A DNA stretch of 31,246 nt, from contig CALBKW010000101.1 in assembly GCA_937895785.1 (NCBI GenBank), positions 1-31,246 of the forward strand, read 5' to 3'. Origin of the DNA: an uncultured Candidatus Melainabacteria bacterium (lineage in GTDB: Bacteria > Cyanobacteriota > Vampirovibrionia > Gastranaerophilales > Gastranaerophilaceae). Positions 23,838 to 31,246 of the stretch are shown one piece after another (the first letter of the stretch is position 1; every line of letters begins with the position of its first letter). The notes beneath the pieces are model-generated. The model was not told the DNA's origin. It was given only the letters and a program-made list of their open reading frames with translations, and did no database searches. The translations under genes and the position numbers were made by a program.

Positions 23838-25868
23838 ATGCCAAAAGTTTCGGTTATTATACCTGTTTATAATACAGAAAAATATATAAGAAAATGTCTT
23901 GATAGCGTTTGTAATCAAACGCTATCGGATATTGAAATTATCTGTGTGAATGATTGCTCACCAGATAATTCTCTTGAAATCTTAAAGGAATATGCACAAA
24001 AAGATAACCGAATAAAAATCATTGACTTCAAAGAAAACAAAGGTGCTGCGGTTGCTCGAAATAAAGGTATTGACGAAGCTACTGGTGAATTTGTAGGTTT
24101 TGTGGATTCTGATGATTTTATAGATTTAGATTTTTATGAAAAGTTGTATGTAAAAGCAGTAAAGGGTGGAGCTGAAGTCGTAAAAGGTTCTGATATGAAA
24201 ATATTGCACCAAGATGGGCATGCAGAAATAGACTTGCAAAATGAAAAGATAAAGAAAAATAAAATTAATTTTTGGTGTCAATACACAACAGCAATCTATA
24301 AACGAGAGTTTATATTAAAAAATGATATTAAATTTCCAATGGGACTTTTGGTTGGTGAAGATCCTGTATTTGCGATAAAAACAGCTTTTTTATGTAATAA
24401 AATTGATATCATCAATGATGCACAGTATTATTATGCTAGAAGAGAAAATTCACTAAATTCAGAATATTGGAACATAGATAAGGTAGATTCTTACATTGAA
24501 TATATTAATATTGTGACATCATTTGCACTAAATCAGGATTTAAGCGATAACGATTATAGGATATTTTTTGGCTGGGTTTTAAATGATATTTTTTGTACAC
24601 GAAATGCTAAAGGAAAGTACGATTCTGAATATTATAACAAATTGAACCAATTATATAACGATGTAAGAAGTAAAATATTTAAATTTCCTATAAAATTGTT
24701 ATATGATGCAAAGATATTTGTTAAACCTGATAAAAGAGGAATTTATTGGGTTGCGTATAATATTTTAAAAGAATTAAAAAAAGACAAAAGGTTTGAGATT
24801 ACGTTGTGGCTTGAAGGTTATTGTAATATTTCTGAATGGAAAAAAGATGAAGTCTTGAAGGATTTGAATGTTGTATATTCTTATTTTGCATTAGGTGAAA
24901 AAACCAATTATAAAATTGTAAAGAATAAGAATTTTAATCCTTTATATTATGATGCATATTTTAATCCAGCCCATAATGCGCAATTTAGTTTTAATTGTAT
25001 GCGTCCTGCGATTTTTAATGTTTTGCATGATACAATTCCGATGTTAAAAGAACCTTGGTTTACTAGAGAACAAACAATAAACTTTTGGAAATTTTATAGT
25101 AAGTTGACTTCTGATGTAAATTGTTTTTGTGTTTCACAAAGTTGTAAAGAAGGTTTTTTGCGCTTTTTTGATAAGTTAGATGAAGAAAAAATGATTGTTG
25201 CTTATAACTCTACTGCACAAAATTTTTATCCAGAAAAAGATTTAAATAGTTTAAATAGTGTCTTAGATAAATACAATGTAAAACCAAGTTCAAGAGGTGA
25301 TTATATATTTTATTTTGGGGCTGTAAATGATCCAAGAAAAAATATAATATTTAATATAAAATGTTTCATTGAATTTATAAGAAAAAATAATATACAAAAT
25401 CTATATTTTTATATAGGTGGTCTTGGCGGAGACATTGTTAAAGAAAAATTTAGAATGTTATATGGTGTTGAATACCCAGAATTTGAAAAATATATTGTCC
25501 CATTAGGGTTTGTTGATGACGAAGATGTTAATCGGTTGTATAGTAATTCTAAATTTTTCTCATTTTTGTCCTTGTATGAAGGATTTGGAATGCCACCATT
25601 AGAGGCAATGCAAGCGGGAGTTCCTGTTGTTTGCGCTAATAATAGTTCATTGCCAGAAGTTGTTGGTGACAGTGCTATTTTGGTTGATGCAAGTAATAAG
25701 AATGATATTGTAAAGGCATTTGAGAAAGTTTATTATGATGAAAAATTAAGGAATGAACTTGTCGAAAAAGGATTAGAAAGAGCAAAAATGTTTACTTGGA
25801 GTAAAACCGTACAATTAATTTCTAACAAAATCATAAAAGTTTTAAGTGGAGGAAAATATGATTCCTAA
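23838..25868 (+). CDS. Two-domain glycosyltransferase, GT2 fused to GT4
   Basis: This 676-residue protein has an N-terminal family 2 domain (KVSVIIPVYNTEKYIRKCL, the DSDD metal site at about Asp90-Asp93, and a GEDPVFAIKTAF base region) and a C-terminal GT-B domain of family 4 type. The GT4 signature is SLYEGFGMPPLEAMQAGVPVV, with the EGFGMPP motif at 581-587, and SLPEVVGDSAILVD. The start is ATG 23838 because the earlier TTG has no separate ribosome site; GGAG lies just before. The two domains could add two sugars in turn. Both are cytoplasmic. It is the first glycosyltransferase of the island after the PqqD genes, 14 bp after the PqqD stop. Confidence 0.88.
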   Translation: MPKVSVIIPVYNTEKYIRKCLDSVCNQTLSDIEIICVNDCSPDNSLEILKEYAQKDNRIKIIDFKENKGAAVARNKGIDEATGEFVGFVDSDDFIDLDFYEKLYVKAVKGGAEVVKGSDMKILHQDGHAEIDLQNEKIKKNKINFWCQYTTAIYKREFILKNDIKFPMGLLVGEDPVFAIKTAFLCNKIDIINDAQYYYARRENSLNSEYWNIDKVDSYIEYINIVTSFALNQDLSDNDYRIFFGWVLNDIFCTRNAKGKYDSEYYNKLNQLYNDVRSKIFKFPIKLLYDAKIFVKPDKRGIYWVAYNILKELKKDKRFEITLWLEGYCNISEWKKDEVLKDLNVVYSYFALGEKTNYKIVKNKNFNPLYYDAYFNPAHNAQFSFNCMRPAIFNVLHDTIPMLKEPWFTREQTINFWKFYSKLTSDVNCFCVSQSCKEGFLRFFDKLDEEKMIVAYNSTAQNFYPEKDLNSLNSVLDKYNVKPSSRGDYIFYFGAVNDPRKNIIFNIKCFIEFIRKNNIQNLYFYIGGLGGDIVKEKFRMLYGVEYPEFEKYIVPLGFVDDEDVNRLYSNSKFFSFLSLYEGFGMPPLEAMQAGVPVVCANNSSLPEVVGDSAILVDASNKNDIVKAFEKVYYDEKLRNELVEKGLERAKMFTWSKTVQLISNKIIKVLSGGKYDS

Positions 25869-26667
25869 ACGAATTTTTTATGTTTGGGGCGCAAATGAAC
25901 CATTAAGAGAAAGTGTGAAAAAGTATATTGACTCTTGGAAAAGATTTCTGCCTGACTATGAAATTATACAAATAGATGAAGAAAGCAAAGAGTATTTTGA
26001 TTTCCAAAAAGAATTAGATAGTAATAAATGGTTTAAAACTGTTTATGACAAGAAAATGTGGGCTTATGTATCGGACTATGTGAGAGTTAAAACGCTTTTA
26101 GATAATGGCGGAATATACTTAGATACAGATGTCGAAGTCTTAAAATCTTTTGATGATTTGCTGTCTGAGCCCGCTTTTGTAGGTATTCAAAATATTTATT
26201 ACACAGAGCCTGCGATTTTGGGCGCTCAAAAAAATAACCTTTTTTTGAATAAAGTTTTAGAATTTTACAAAGAAGATATTTGGAATAGTGAGTTGTATTT
26301 AATTCCTCAAATTTTTGAAAAGTTTTTAGCCGAAGAAAAAGGAGTTAGCGGTTATCCAGATAGACAAAATCAAAAAGTTATACATTTGAAAAACATAACA
26401 GTATTTCCGCAAGGTTATTTGGTGCCATTTAATTCAACAGAGGGATATGATGAAAAATTTGTAACAGATAAAACCTATACTATTCATTGGTATGATGGAA
26501 GTTGGGTTAAGCCAGAAATATTATATTTTTTGCATAATAAGTGCAAAATGACGCTAGAAGAGATTGAAAGCACATATAAATTAAACAAACTTAAAATTGA
26601 TATGTATTATAGGGCTCAAATGGCTTGGGGAAAAAAGTATACGGGGAATATAAAAAATGGCAAATAA
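25858..26667 (+). CDS. GT32-type glycosyltransferase, copy 1
   Basis: A family 32 (OCH1/capsular-polysaccharide-type) glycosyltransferase of 269 residues. The N-terminus IPKRIFYVWG, SDYVRVKTLLDNGGIYLDTDVE with the DxD metal site at Asp89/Asp91, and IHWYDGSW near the C-terminus are diagnostic. The ATG at 25858 is preceded by GGAGG and lies inside the previous gene, overlapping it by 11 bp; a GTG at 25846 in the same frame is unlikely to be the start. A second copy lies at 29487. The two share the same register over the first 100 residues but differ enough to have different acceptors. Confidence 0.88.
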   Translation: MIPKRIFYVWGANEPLRESVKKYIDSWKRFLPDYEIIQIDEESKEYFDFQKELDSNKWFKTVYDKKMWAYVSDYVRVKTLLDNGGIYLDTDVEVLKSFDDLLSEPAFVGIQNIYYTEPAILGAQKNNLFLNKVLEFYKEDIWNSELYLIPQIFEKFLAEEKGVSGYPDRQNQKVIHLKNITVFPQGYLVPFNSTEGYDEKFVTDKTYTIHWYDGSWVKPEILYFLHNKCKMTLEEIESTYKLNKLKIDMYYRAQMAWGKKYTGNIKNGK

Positions 26668-27787
26668 TTTATTAGATAGAGTAAAAAATATACGCATGGA
26701 AAAAAATTGCGAAGTTTCTAAATATGATGAGGCAATTTTAAAGTTATATCAAAATTATTTGTTGTTAAAAAATGATGATTTTGATGTTGTTTCAGCAAAG
26801 AAGAAATTTATAGATTATATTTTATCGATTCCCAAAGAGGATAGATTTAAAATTTTAGGCTCTGCTCAATCAAAGTATATTTGGGGAATGAAACCTAACA
26901 AAGAAACTTCAGGAAAGATTTTGAATGCAATAAATGAGGATAGAATAGTTCTTTTTGGCGAAGATGCTTTTTTAAGGTCTATAGTAACGCCTGCGCAACT
27001 ATTGGAGCAGGATAAAAAACATTATTTGTACGCTTGCGGATATATTTTAGATGACTTAACAGCTTATTTTGACGCAACTCGCCCGAGCAGAATGGAAAAA
27101 ATAATAAATTCGTCTTTTGAAGTAACGCAAGAGCAAAAAGAGCGCACCAGAAAAGTTATTAAAAAAATAATTGATAATAAAATTTCAAAATATAATAATC
27201 AGCCGATTTTTGAACCAAATATTGGAAGAAAAGGCGCTAAAAAAGTATTGGTAATAGACCAAAGCTATAGAGACTATTCTATTTTGAAAGGTTGTGCCGA
27301 TGATTCTACTTTTGAAAACATGCTAAAAGCGGCAATTGAAGAAAATCCTGAAGCTGATGTTATTATAAAAACGCATCCAGACACAATAGGTACTAATTCA
27401 ATCAAGCCGAAATGCTATTATCGAAATATTAAATCACATGATAATATTTATCGGTTAACAGAAGCTATTAATCCGCTTTCAATAATAAATTATGTCGATA
27501 AAGTATATGTTTGTTCTTCTCAATTTGGATTTGAAGCTTTGATGTGTAACAAAGAAGTTCATACTTTTGGAATGCCTTTTTATGCTGGCTGGGGGTTAAC
27601 AATTGATGCTCAAAAATGCGACAGACGAAATCGCACAAGAACATTAGAGGAATTGTTTTACATCGCATATATTTATATGGCGCAATATATAAACCCTAAA
27701 AAGAATGAACCTTGTGAAATTGAAGATGCGATAAATTATTTAATAGAAGCAAGAAATGAATACTTTAGTAATGAGGTTAATACGTAG
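26657..27787 (+). CDS. KpsC/Capsule_synth-type glycosyltransferase
   Basis: The C-terminal part matches the capsule polysaccharide export/Kdo-transferase family (Capsule_synth, KpsC/LipA-like). Visible are VLVIDQSYRDYSI (197-209), a long helix, VIIKTHPD (235-242), SSQFGFEALMCNKEVHTFG (287-305), MPFYAGWG (306-313) and RRNRTRTLEELFYIAYI. The full KpsC has two such domains; this protein has one, after a 190-residue N-terminal region of less certain type. In KpsC these domains add beta-Kdo to a lipid anchor. The donor here may differ. It overlaps the previous gene by 11 bp. No capsule exporter is present in the window. Confidence 0.8.
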   Translation: MANNLLDRVKNIRMEKNCEVSKYDEAILKLYQNYLLLKNDDFDVVSAKKKFIDYILSIPKEDRFKILGSAQSKYIWGMKPNKETSGKILNAINEDRIVLFGEDAFLRSIVTPAQLLEQDKKHYLYACGYILDDLTAYFDATRPSRMEKIINSSFEVTQEQKERTRKVIKKIIDNKISKYNNQPIFEPNIGRKGAKKVLVIDQSYRDYSILKGCADDSTFENMLKAAIEENPEADVIIKTHPDTIGTNSIKPKCYYRNIKSHDNIYRLTEAINPLSIINYVDKVYVCSSQFGFEALMCNKEVHTFGMPFYAGWGLTIDAQKCDRRNRTRTLEELFYIAYIYMAQYINPKKNEPCEIEDAINYLIEARNEYFSNEVNT

Positions 27788-27824
27788 AGTACGACAATTT
27801 TGAGAGTATAAAGAGAATTGTATT

Positions 27825-28472
27825 ATGCAAATAGATTATATAAAAAATAAATATAAAAATGAATATGACATCATTATTCCTTTTGGAAGATGTTGTCATA
27901 CTTCAATGATTTTAAATGATTTAAAGCTAAGAAAATGTTCCTTGCCTTTTGATTGGCTTATAGATTCTGAAAATGAACTAGATGATATTGAAACAAGATG
28001 TAAGCTAACCTTAGATTATAATGATTTTTTGGATTCTGCAAATATACAAATTTATCGAGACAAATCTTTTTGTGACGATGCCCATTATCTATGTGTTGAA
28101 CAGAAATATAAGTTTTCCCTTTGGCATGATTTTTTAAAAACAAAGTCAGATAGAGAAAATTTAGTTTTAACTAGATTTAAATATAAGAGACGTTTTAATA
28201 GATTAAATGAAATATTAAACAAGGCAAATAAGATAGCTTTTGTGCATATTGTTAACACGTATGACCACATGGACGAATTCAATAGAAATGTAGATATTGA
28301 AGCTTTGATAGGAACATTAAATGCTTTTGCTAAACATTTTAAAAATGTAAAAATTGATTTTTATTTATTTGAGCATAGCGATGTTTCTTCTAAAGGGCAA
28401 ATAGAAGAAAAGCATTTTCAATTTAATAGCGGAAACATATTTAGTTTATCTCTAACCATAAATATACTTTAA
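27825..28472 (+). CDS. DUF1796 papain-like protein, probably frameshifted at the end
   Basis: This 215-residue protein matches the DUF1796 group (predicted papain-like cysteine peptidases often encoded in glycan loci). IIPFGRCCHTSMILNDLKLRKCSLPFDW (17-44) holds the family Gly-x-x-Cys (Gly21-Cys24) and PFDW. The function in such loci is unproven. The reading frame ends with an odd NIFSLSLTINIL, while the frame beginning at 28445 continues sensibly to 28564, 11 bases before the next gene. I suspect a frameshift that removed about 35 C-terminal residues. It could also be a real shorter form. It follows the previous gene by 37 bp. Confidence 0.7.
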   Translation: MQIDYIKNKYKNEYDIIIPFGRCCHTSMILNDLKLRKCSLPFDWLIDSENELDDIETRCKLTLDYNDFLDSANIQIYRDKSFCDDAHYLCVEQKYKFSLWHDFLKTKSDRENLVLTRFKYKRRFNRLNEILNKANKIAFVHIVNTYDHMDEFNRNVDIEALIGTLNAFAKHFKNVKIDFYLFEHSDVSSKGQIEEKHFQFNSGNIFSLSLTINIL

Positions 28473-28564
28473 ATTCAGAAGAGCCTCTAAAAATTCTTAG
28501 TATTCTTTTTGTGCTATCACAATTAGAAATATCTAATTTTCTAAATGAATCGGATTTTAAATAA
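28445..28564 (+). pseudogene. Likely lost C-terminus of the DUF1796 gene in another frame
   Basis: In the frame other than that of the DUF1796 gene, this stretch reads a plausible protein end (FISNHKYTLNSEEPLKIL and onward to NFLNESDFK, stop at 28562). It has no start codon or ribosome site of its own at its beginning and ends just before the GT8 gene, so it is best read as the displaced end of the upstream gene. Confidence 0.5.
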
Positions 28565-28575
28565 GGGAATTTATC

Positions 28576-29490
28576 ATGCCAAAAACAGTTATACCAATAT
28601 TTTTATCTAGTGACGACAATTACGCACCTTATGTTGCAACAACAATAGCAAGTATTTGTGATAATACGAAAAGTTTTTGCGAATTTTATATTTTAGATGG
28701 CGGAATAACAGAAGAAAACAAAGGAAAAATTTGCGAATTAAAAAAACAATTTGATAATTTTTCTATTGAATTCATTAAAATTGATGTGGAAAAAGAGTTT
28801 AGAAATATAGATTATAGGAATGCTTGTACCTATGTTTCAATTTCGACATATAATCGTTTTTTAGTTCCAAACCTAAAACCTCATATCAATAAAACAATTT
28901 ATTTAGATGTTGATATAATTTTGAAAGGTGATATTGCTGAGCTGTATAATCAATCTTTAGATAATCTAATATTGGGTGCAATTCCTGATCCATGTAAAGA
29001 CAAAGTATATCTTGATGAGCTAAAAAATAAACTAGGGTTGAATTCAAATTCAAAATATTTTAATGCAGGAGTATTGTTGATAGATTGCAATAAGTGGAGA
29101 AATTCTAATATTACCGATAAATTACTTGATATAGAAAGTAAATATAGAGATAAATTGGAAATGGCAGATCAGGATGTTTTGAATATTTGCTTTGAAAATC
29201 ATTACAAAATGCTTAATGAGAAATTTAACGAAATGTTTAATGAAGAAAATGACAGCAGTCGTTTTATTTTAAGGCATTTCTCTGGTGTAATTAAACCTTG
29301 GCAAGCTGATTTTTATATACATTACAAAACGAAGAAACCTTGTCGGATTCCTGATGTTGATTTGTTTTGGGAATATGCAAAAATGACTTCTTTTTATGAT
29401 AATATAATTGAAACAAAAAGAGTTTTTTTAGAGTCGAATTTGTTGTATAAACGATTTAATAACATTGTAAATAAGGAAATTAATAAGTGA
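28576..29490 (+). CDS. Family 8 glycosyltransferase
   Basis: A GT8 enzyme of 304 residues (galactosyl/glucosyltransferase type, as in lipopolysaccharide and glycan synthesis). VIPIFLSSDDNYAPYVATTIAS starts the nucleotide-binding domain. YLDVDIIL carries the DxD metal site (Asp111, Asp113). FNAGVLLIDCNKWR, ADQDVLN and LRHFSGVIKPW are further family motifs. It is preceded by AAGGGA and is tightly packed with the next gene (its TGA is inside the GTGA start of the GT32 copy 2). Sugar and acceptor are unknown. Confidence 0.92.
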   Translation: MPKTVIPIFLSSDDNYAPYVATTIASICDNTKSFCEFYILDGGITEENKGKICELKKQFDNFSIEFIKIDVEKEFRNIDYRNACTYVSISTYNRFLVPNLKPHINKTIYLDVDIILKGDIAELYNQSLDNLILGAIPDPCKDKVYLDELKNKLGLNSNSKYFNAGVLLIDCNKWRNSNITDKLLDIESKYRDKLEMADQDVLNICFENHYKMLNEKFNEMFNEENDSSRFILRHFSGVIKPWQADFYIHYKTKKPCRIPDVDLFWEYAKMTSFYDNIIETKRVFLESNLLYKRFNNIVNKEINK

Positions 29491-30248
29491 TACCTAAAAG
29501 AATATTTTATGTGTGGGGATATGGAGAGAGAAAATCTCAGATAGCCAATATATGTATAGAAAATTGGCGAATGATGTTGCCAGATTATGAAATAATAGAA
29601 ATTAATGAAAAATCTCCAGAATGGTTTGATTTCGATTATGAATACGAACATAATCTTTGGTTTAAAACTGTTTATGACTTAAAAATGTGGGCGTATGTAG
29701 CAGATTACATGAGAGTAAAAACTCTTTATGCTCACGGTGGAATTTATTTTGATACTGATGTAACTGTGTACAAAGATTTTTTGCCATTGCTTCAACATAA
29801 AATGTTTGTAGGAAATTGTATGAATAACATTCCAGAGATGGCAACATTCGGGGCGCAGAAAGAACATCCTATTTTATTAGAAATGATTAATTTTTATAAT
29901 GATGACATTTGGCATAGTCAGGATTTTATAATCACTAAGATTTTTACGCAAATTCTGAAAGATAAGTTTAACTTAAACCCAAGTTTGTCTGAAAACGTAG
30001 AGAATGACTTGATTTCAGTGTATTTGCCAGAATATTTTAATCCATTTCATTATGACCAAGGCTTTAGTCATGATTGCATAACACAGAATACTTATTCTGT
30101 TCATTGGATGGGAGCTTCTTGGCATAGCAAAAAGAATTTGTTCTTTTTGTCTAATAAACATAGAATTCCTTTGAAAACATTACTAAAGCAAATGGAATTT
30201 ATTGAAAAAGTTGACAAAATGGCAAACAAAAAAATTAAAATCAATTAG
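29487..30248 (+). CDS. GT32-type glycosyltransferase, copy 2
   Basis: A second GT32 enzyme (253 residues), paralogous to the one at 25858. MIPKRIFYVWG, MRVKTLYAHGGIYFDTD (metal site Asp89/Asp91) and YSVHWMGASW match copy 1 in position. The start is GTG, overlapping the GT8 stop codon (GTGA), with AAGGAA about 9 bases before. It is the last + strand gene of the island. No terminator is clear before the opposite-strand radical SAM gene 14 bp away. Confidence 0.88.
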   Translation: MIPKRIFYVWGYGERKSQIANICIENWRMMLPDYEIIEINEKSPEWFDFDYEYEHNLWFKTVYDLKMWAYVADYMRVKTLYAHGGIYFDTDVTVYKDFLPLLQHKMFVGNCMNNIPEMATFGAQKEHPILLEMINFYNDDIWHSQDFIITKIFTQILKDKFNLNPSLSENVENDLISVYLPEYFNPFHYDQGFSHDCITQNTYSVHWMGASWHSKKNLFFLSNKHRIPLKTLLKQMEFIEKVDKMANKKIKIN

Positions 30249-30261
30249 ATGTGCCTTGAAC

Positions 30262-31233
30262 TTATAATTGTTCTCCACAAGGAAGCCCACGTTGTACGTT
30301 TTCTTTGTGACAATAATGACAAAGTGCACTGTATGGTTTTGCGTAGAATTTGATTATTTCGTTTGCTAATTGTCTTGAAGATTTCTTTTCTCTGATGTTT
30401 ACGATTTCTTCTTTCACCTCGTCTGTCAATTCAAGGTTTCTTACAATGTAAACAGATAAAGCGCATTGGCTCAAAATGCCGTCACAGAGCATGTTGCAAT
30501 ATTGTCCCCAGCAACATTCAAACATTTCTTTGACTTTCTTTTCATCTTGTTTGTCCGGATAAAGTTCTGGCATGGATTGGAAAGTCATTCTGTTGCTTTC
30601 TTCTTGCGGATGACTGAATTTGACATTGTTTTTTGCAAGCAATTCTTTCATTTCACTATATTTTATAGTGGTATTATTTTTGAATTTAACATCTCGATAA
30701 TCCGACAATTGAAAAGCTGCTTTTTTGTTTTGCATTGCTTTTAAAATTTTCTCGTTAGGTAAAATTGTGCAATTTGTTGCAATGAAAAGATGGTGAATCT
30801 TTCTTTTAGCAACCGCATATTTTATCATTTTGTCGATATCTGGAGTAATAAGAGGTTCTCCTCCTACAAGGCCAAAGTAATCTATGTAATCAACTGCACG
30901 CAAAAGAGTATCAATGTCTTTTTTGAATTGTTCAAATGTCACAGGTTTTGCGTGGGTTTCATTTGAAAAATAAGGAACAAATGTGTTGCAATGTTTGCAA
31001 TTCATTGTGCATTTTGTTGTTACAACATATTCACAAGTCGGCATTATTGGTTTTCTTATTAGTTTAAATCTTGTTTTTAAGAGTTTGTAGTGGATTTTTT
31101 CTGGAGAAAATTTTTTGATAAATTCGATTAATGGTTGCTTGAAAGGCAAGGTTTTACACCAACCAAATTCGGCGTTACGCCATATTAACTTAATATTATT
31201 CTTTTTGTAATCATTCCAATCTGTTTTATTCAT
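30262..31233 (-). CDS. Radical SAM protein with C-terminal Cys cluster
   Basis: A radical S-adenosylmethionine enzyme of 323 residues. CTMNCKHC (Cys75, Cys79, Cys82) is the classical CxxxCxxC site of the catalytic [4Fe-4S] cluster, after EYVVTTK. FGLVGGEPLITPD holds the GGEP SAM-binding motif. After about residue 240, cysteines in ECCWGQYCNMLC, SQCALS and CHYCH...LPCGEQ form a C-terminal SPASM-like region that may bind extra clusters. It begins near the right window edge with an AGAGGAAA ribosome site. It faces the glycosyltransferase operon on the opposite strand. Such enzymes occur in both peptide-tailoring and glycan loci; substrate unknown. Confidence 0.85.
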   Translation of the reverse strand: MNKTDWNDYKKNNIKLIWRNAEFGWCKTLPFKQPLIEFIKKFSPEKIHYKLLKTRFKLIRKPIMPTCEYVVTTKCTMNCKHCNTFVPYFSNETHAKPVTFEQFKKDIDTLLRAVDYIDYFGLVGGEPLITPDIDKMIKYAVAKRKIHHLFIATNCTILPNEKILKAMQNKKAAFQLSDYRDVKFKNNTTIKYSEMKELLAKNNVKFSHPQEESNRMTFQSMPELYPDKQDEKKVKEMFECCWGQYCNMLCDGILSQCALSVYIVRNLELTDEVKEEIVNIREKKSSRQLANEIIKFYAKPYSALCHYCHKENVQRGLPCGEQL

Positions 31234-31246
31234 GCAAATTTCCTCT

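Noticed and set aside
25858..30248. Complete capsule synthesis and export locus
   Set aside because: A KpsC-like gene is present, but no exporter, flippase, polymerase or chain-length gene is seen.

Overview
The window is AT-rich and densely coded. It looks like chromosomal DNA from a Gram-negative-type anaerobe, and my best guess is a gut Melainabacteria/Gastranaerophilales lineage. That guess rests on low GC, the 2-hydroxyacyl-CoA dehydratase-type activase, the KpsC-like sugar transferase, and the style of the lineage-specific proteins, which are long, lysine-rich and lack signal peptides. No 16S or marker-tree evidence is available here, so the taxonomy is inference. I saw no tRNA, rRNA, CRISPR array or insertion sequence.

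Positions 1-12.8 kb are mostly housekeeping. The end of proB, then proA and tyrA, form a + strand amino-acid operon. It faces a - strand group: rimP, nusA, an M48 metalloprotease and a small secreted Cys-rich protein. Next come two tandem + strand paralogues (6.08-9.80 kb), each ending in a HELGH metalloprotease domain with a possible lethal-factor-like layout. Then follow leuS (-) and acpS (+). Nearly every operon end carries a strong hairpin, and rimP-nusA has a well-matched promoter with a terminator-like hairpin right at the start of its transcript.

Positions 12.85-19.7 kb hold an unrecognised coiled-coil/glycine-zipper protein (-), then an activase with an extra Cys-rich tail, an unknown membrane-anchored protein and plsY (all +). 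After these come metG and prfB (-). prfB carries a clear programmed +1 frameshift site, so its coding region starts at 18081 rather than at the internal TTG at 17984.

Positions 19.7-31.2 kb are an accessory glycan/peptide-modification island. A + strand operon runs from a PF14907-type nucleotidyltransferase through an HprK-like kinase fused to a PqqD domain and a second stand-alone PqqD protein with a distinctive acidic tail (LLLADPIHEV). It continues with a GT2-GT4 fusion glycosyltransferase, a GT32 enzyme, a KpsC/Capsule_synth-type transferase, a DUF1796 papain-like protein that may be frameshifted, a GT8 enzyme and a second GT32 enzyme. A GT2 gene lies divergently at the left end and a radical SAM gene converges from the right. 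Many genes overlap or are separated by 1-11 bp. The nucleotidyltransferase/kinase/PqqD trio resembles peptide-tailoring modules, but no lasso cyclase, protease or obvious precursor gene is present. This island is the best candidate in the window for an undescribed system: a peptide or protein carrier that is phosphorylated and/or glycosylated, possibly with the PqqD tail itself as the substrate.
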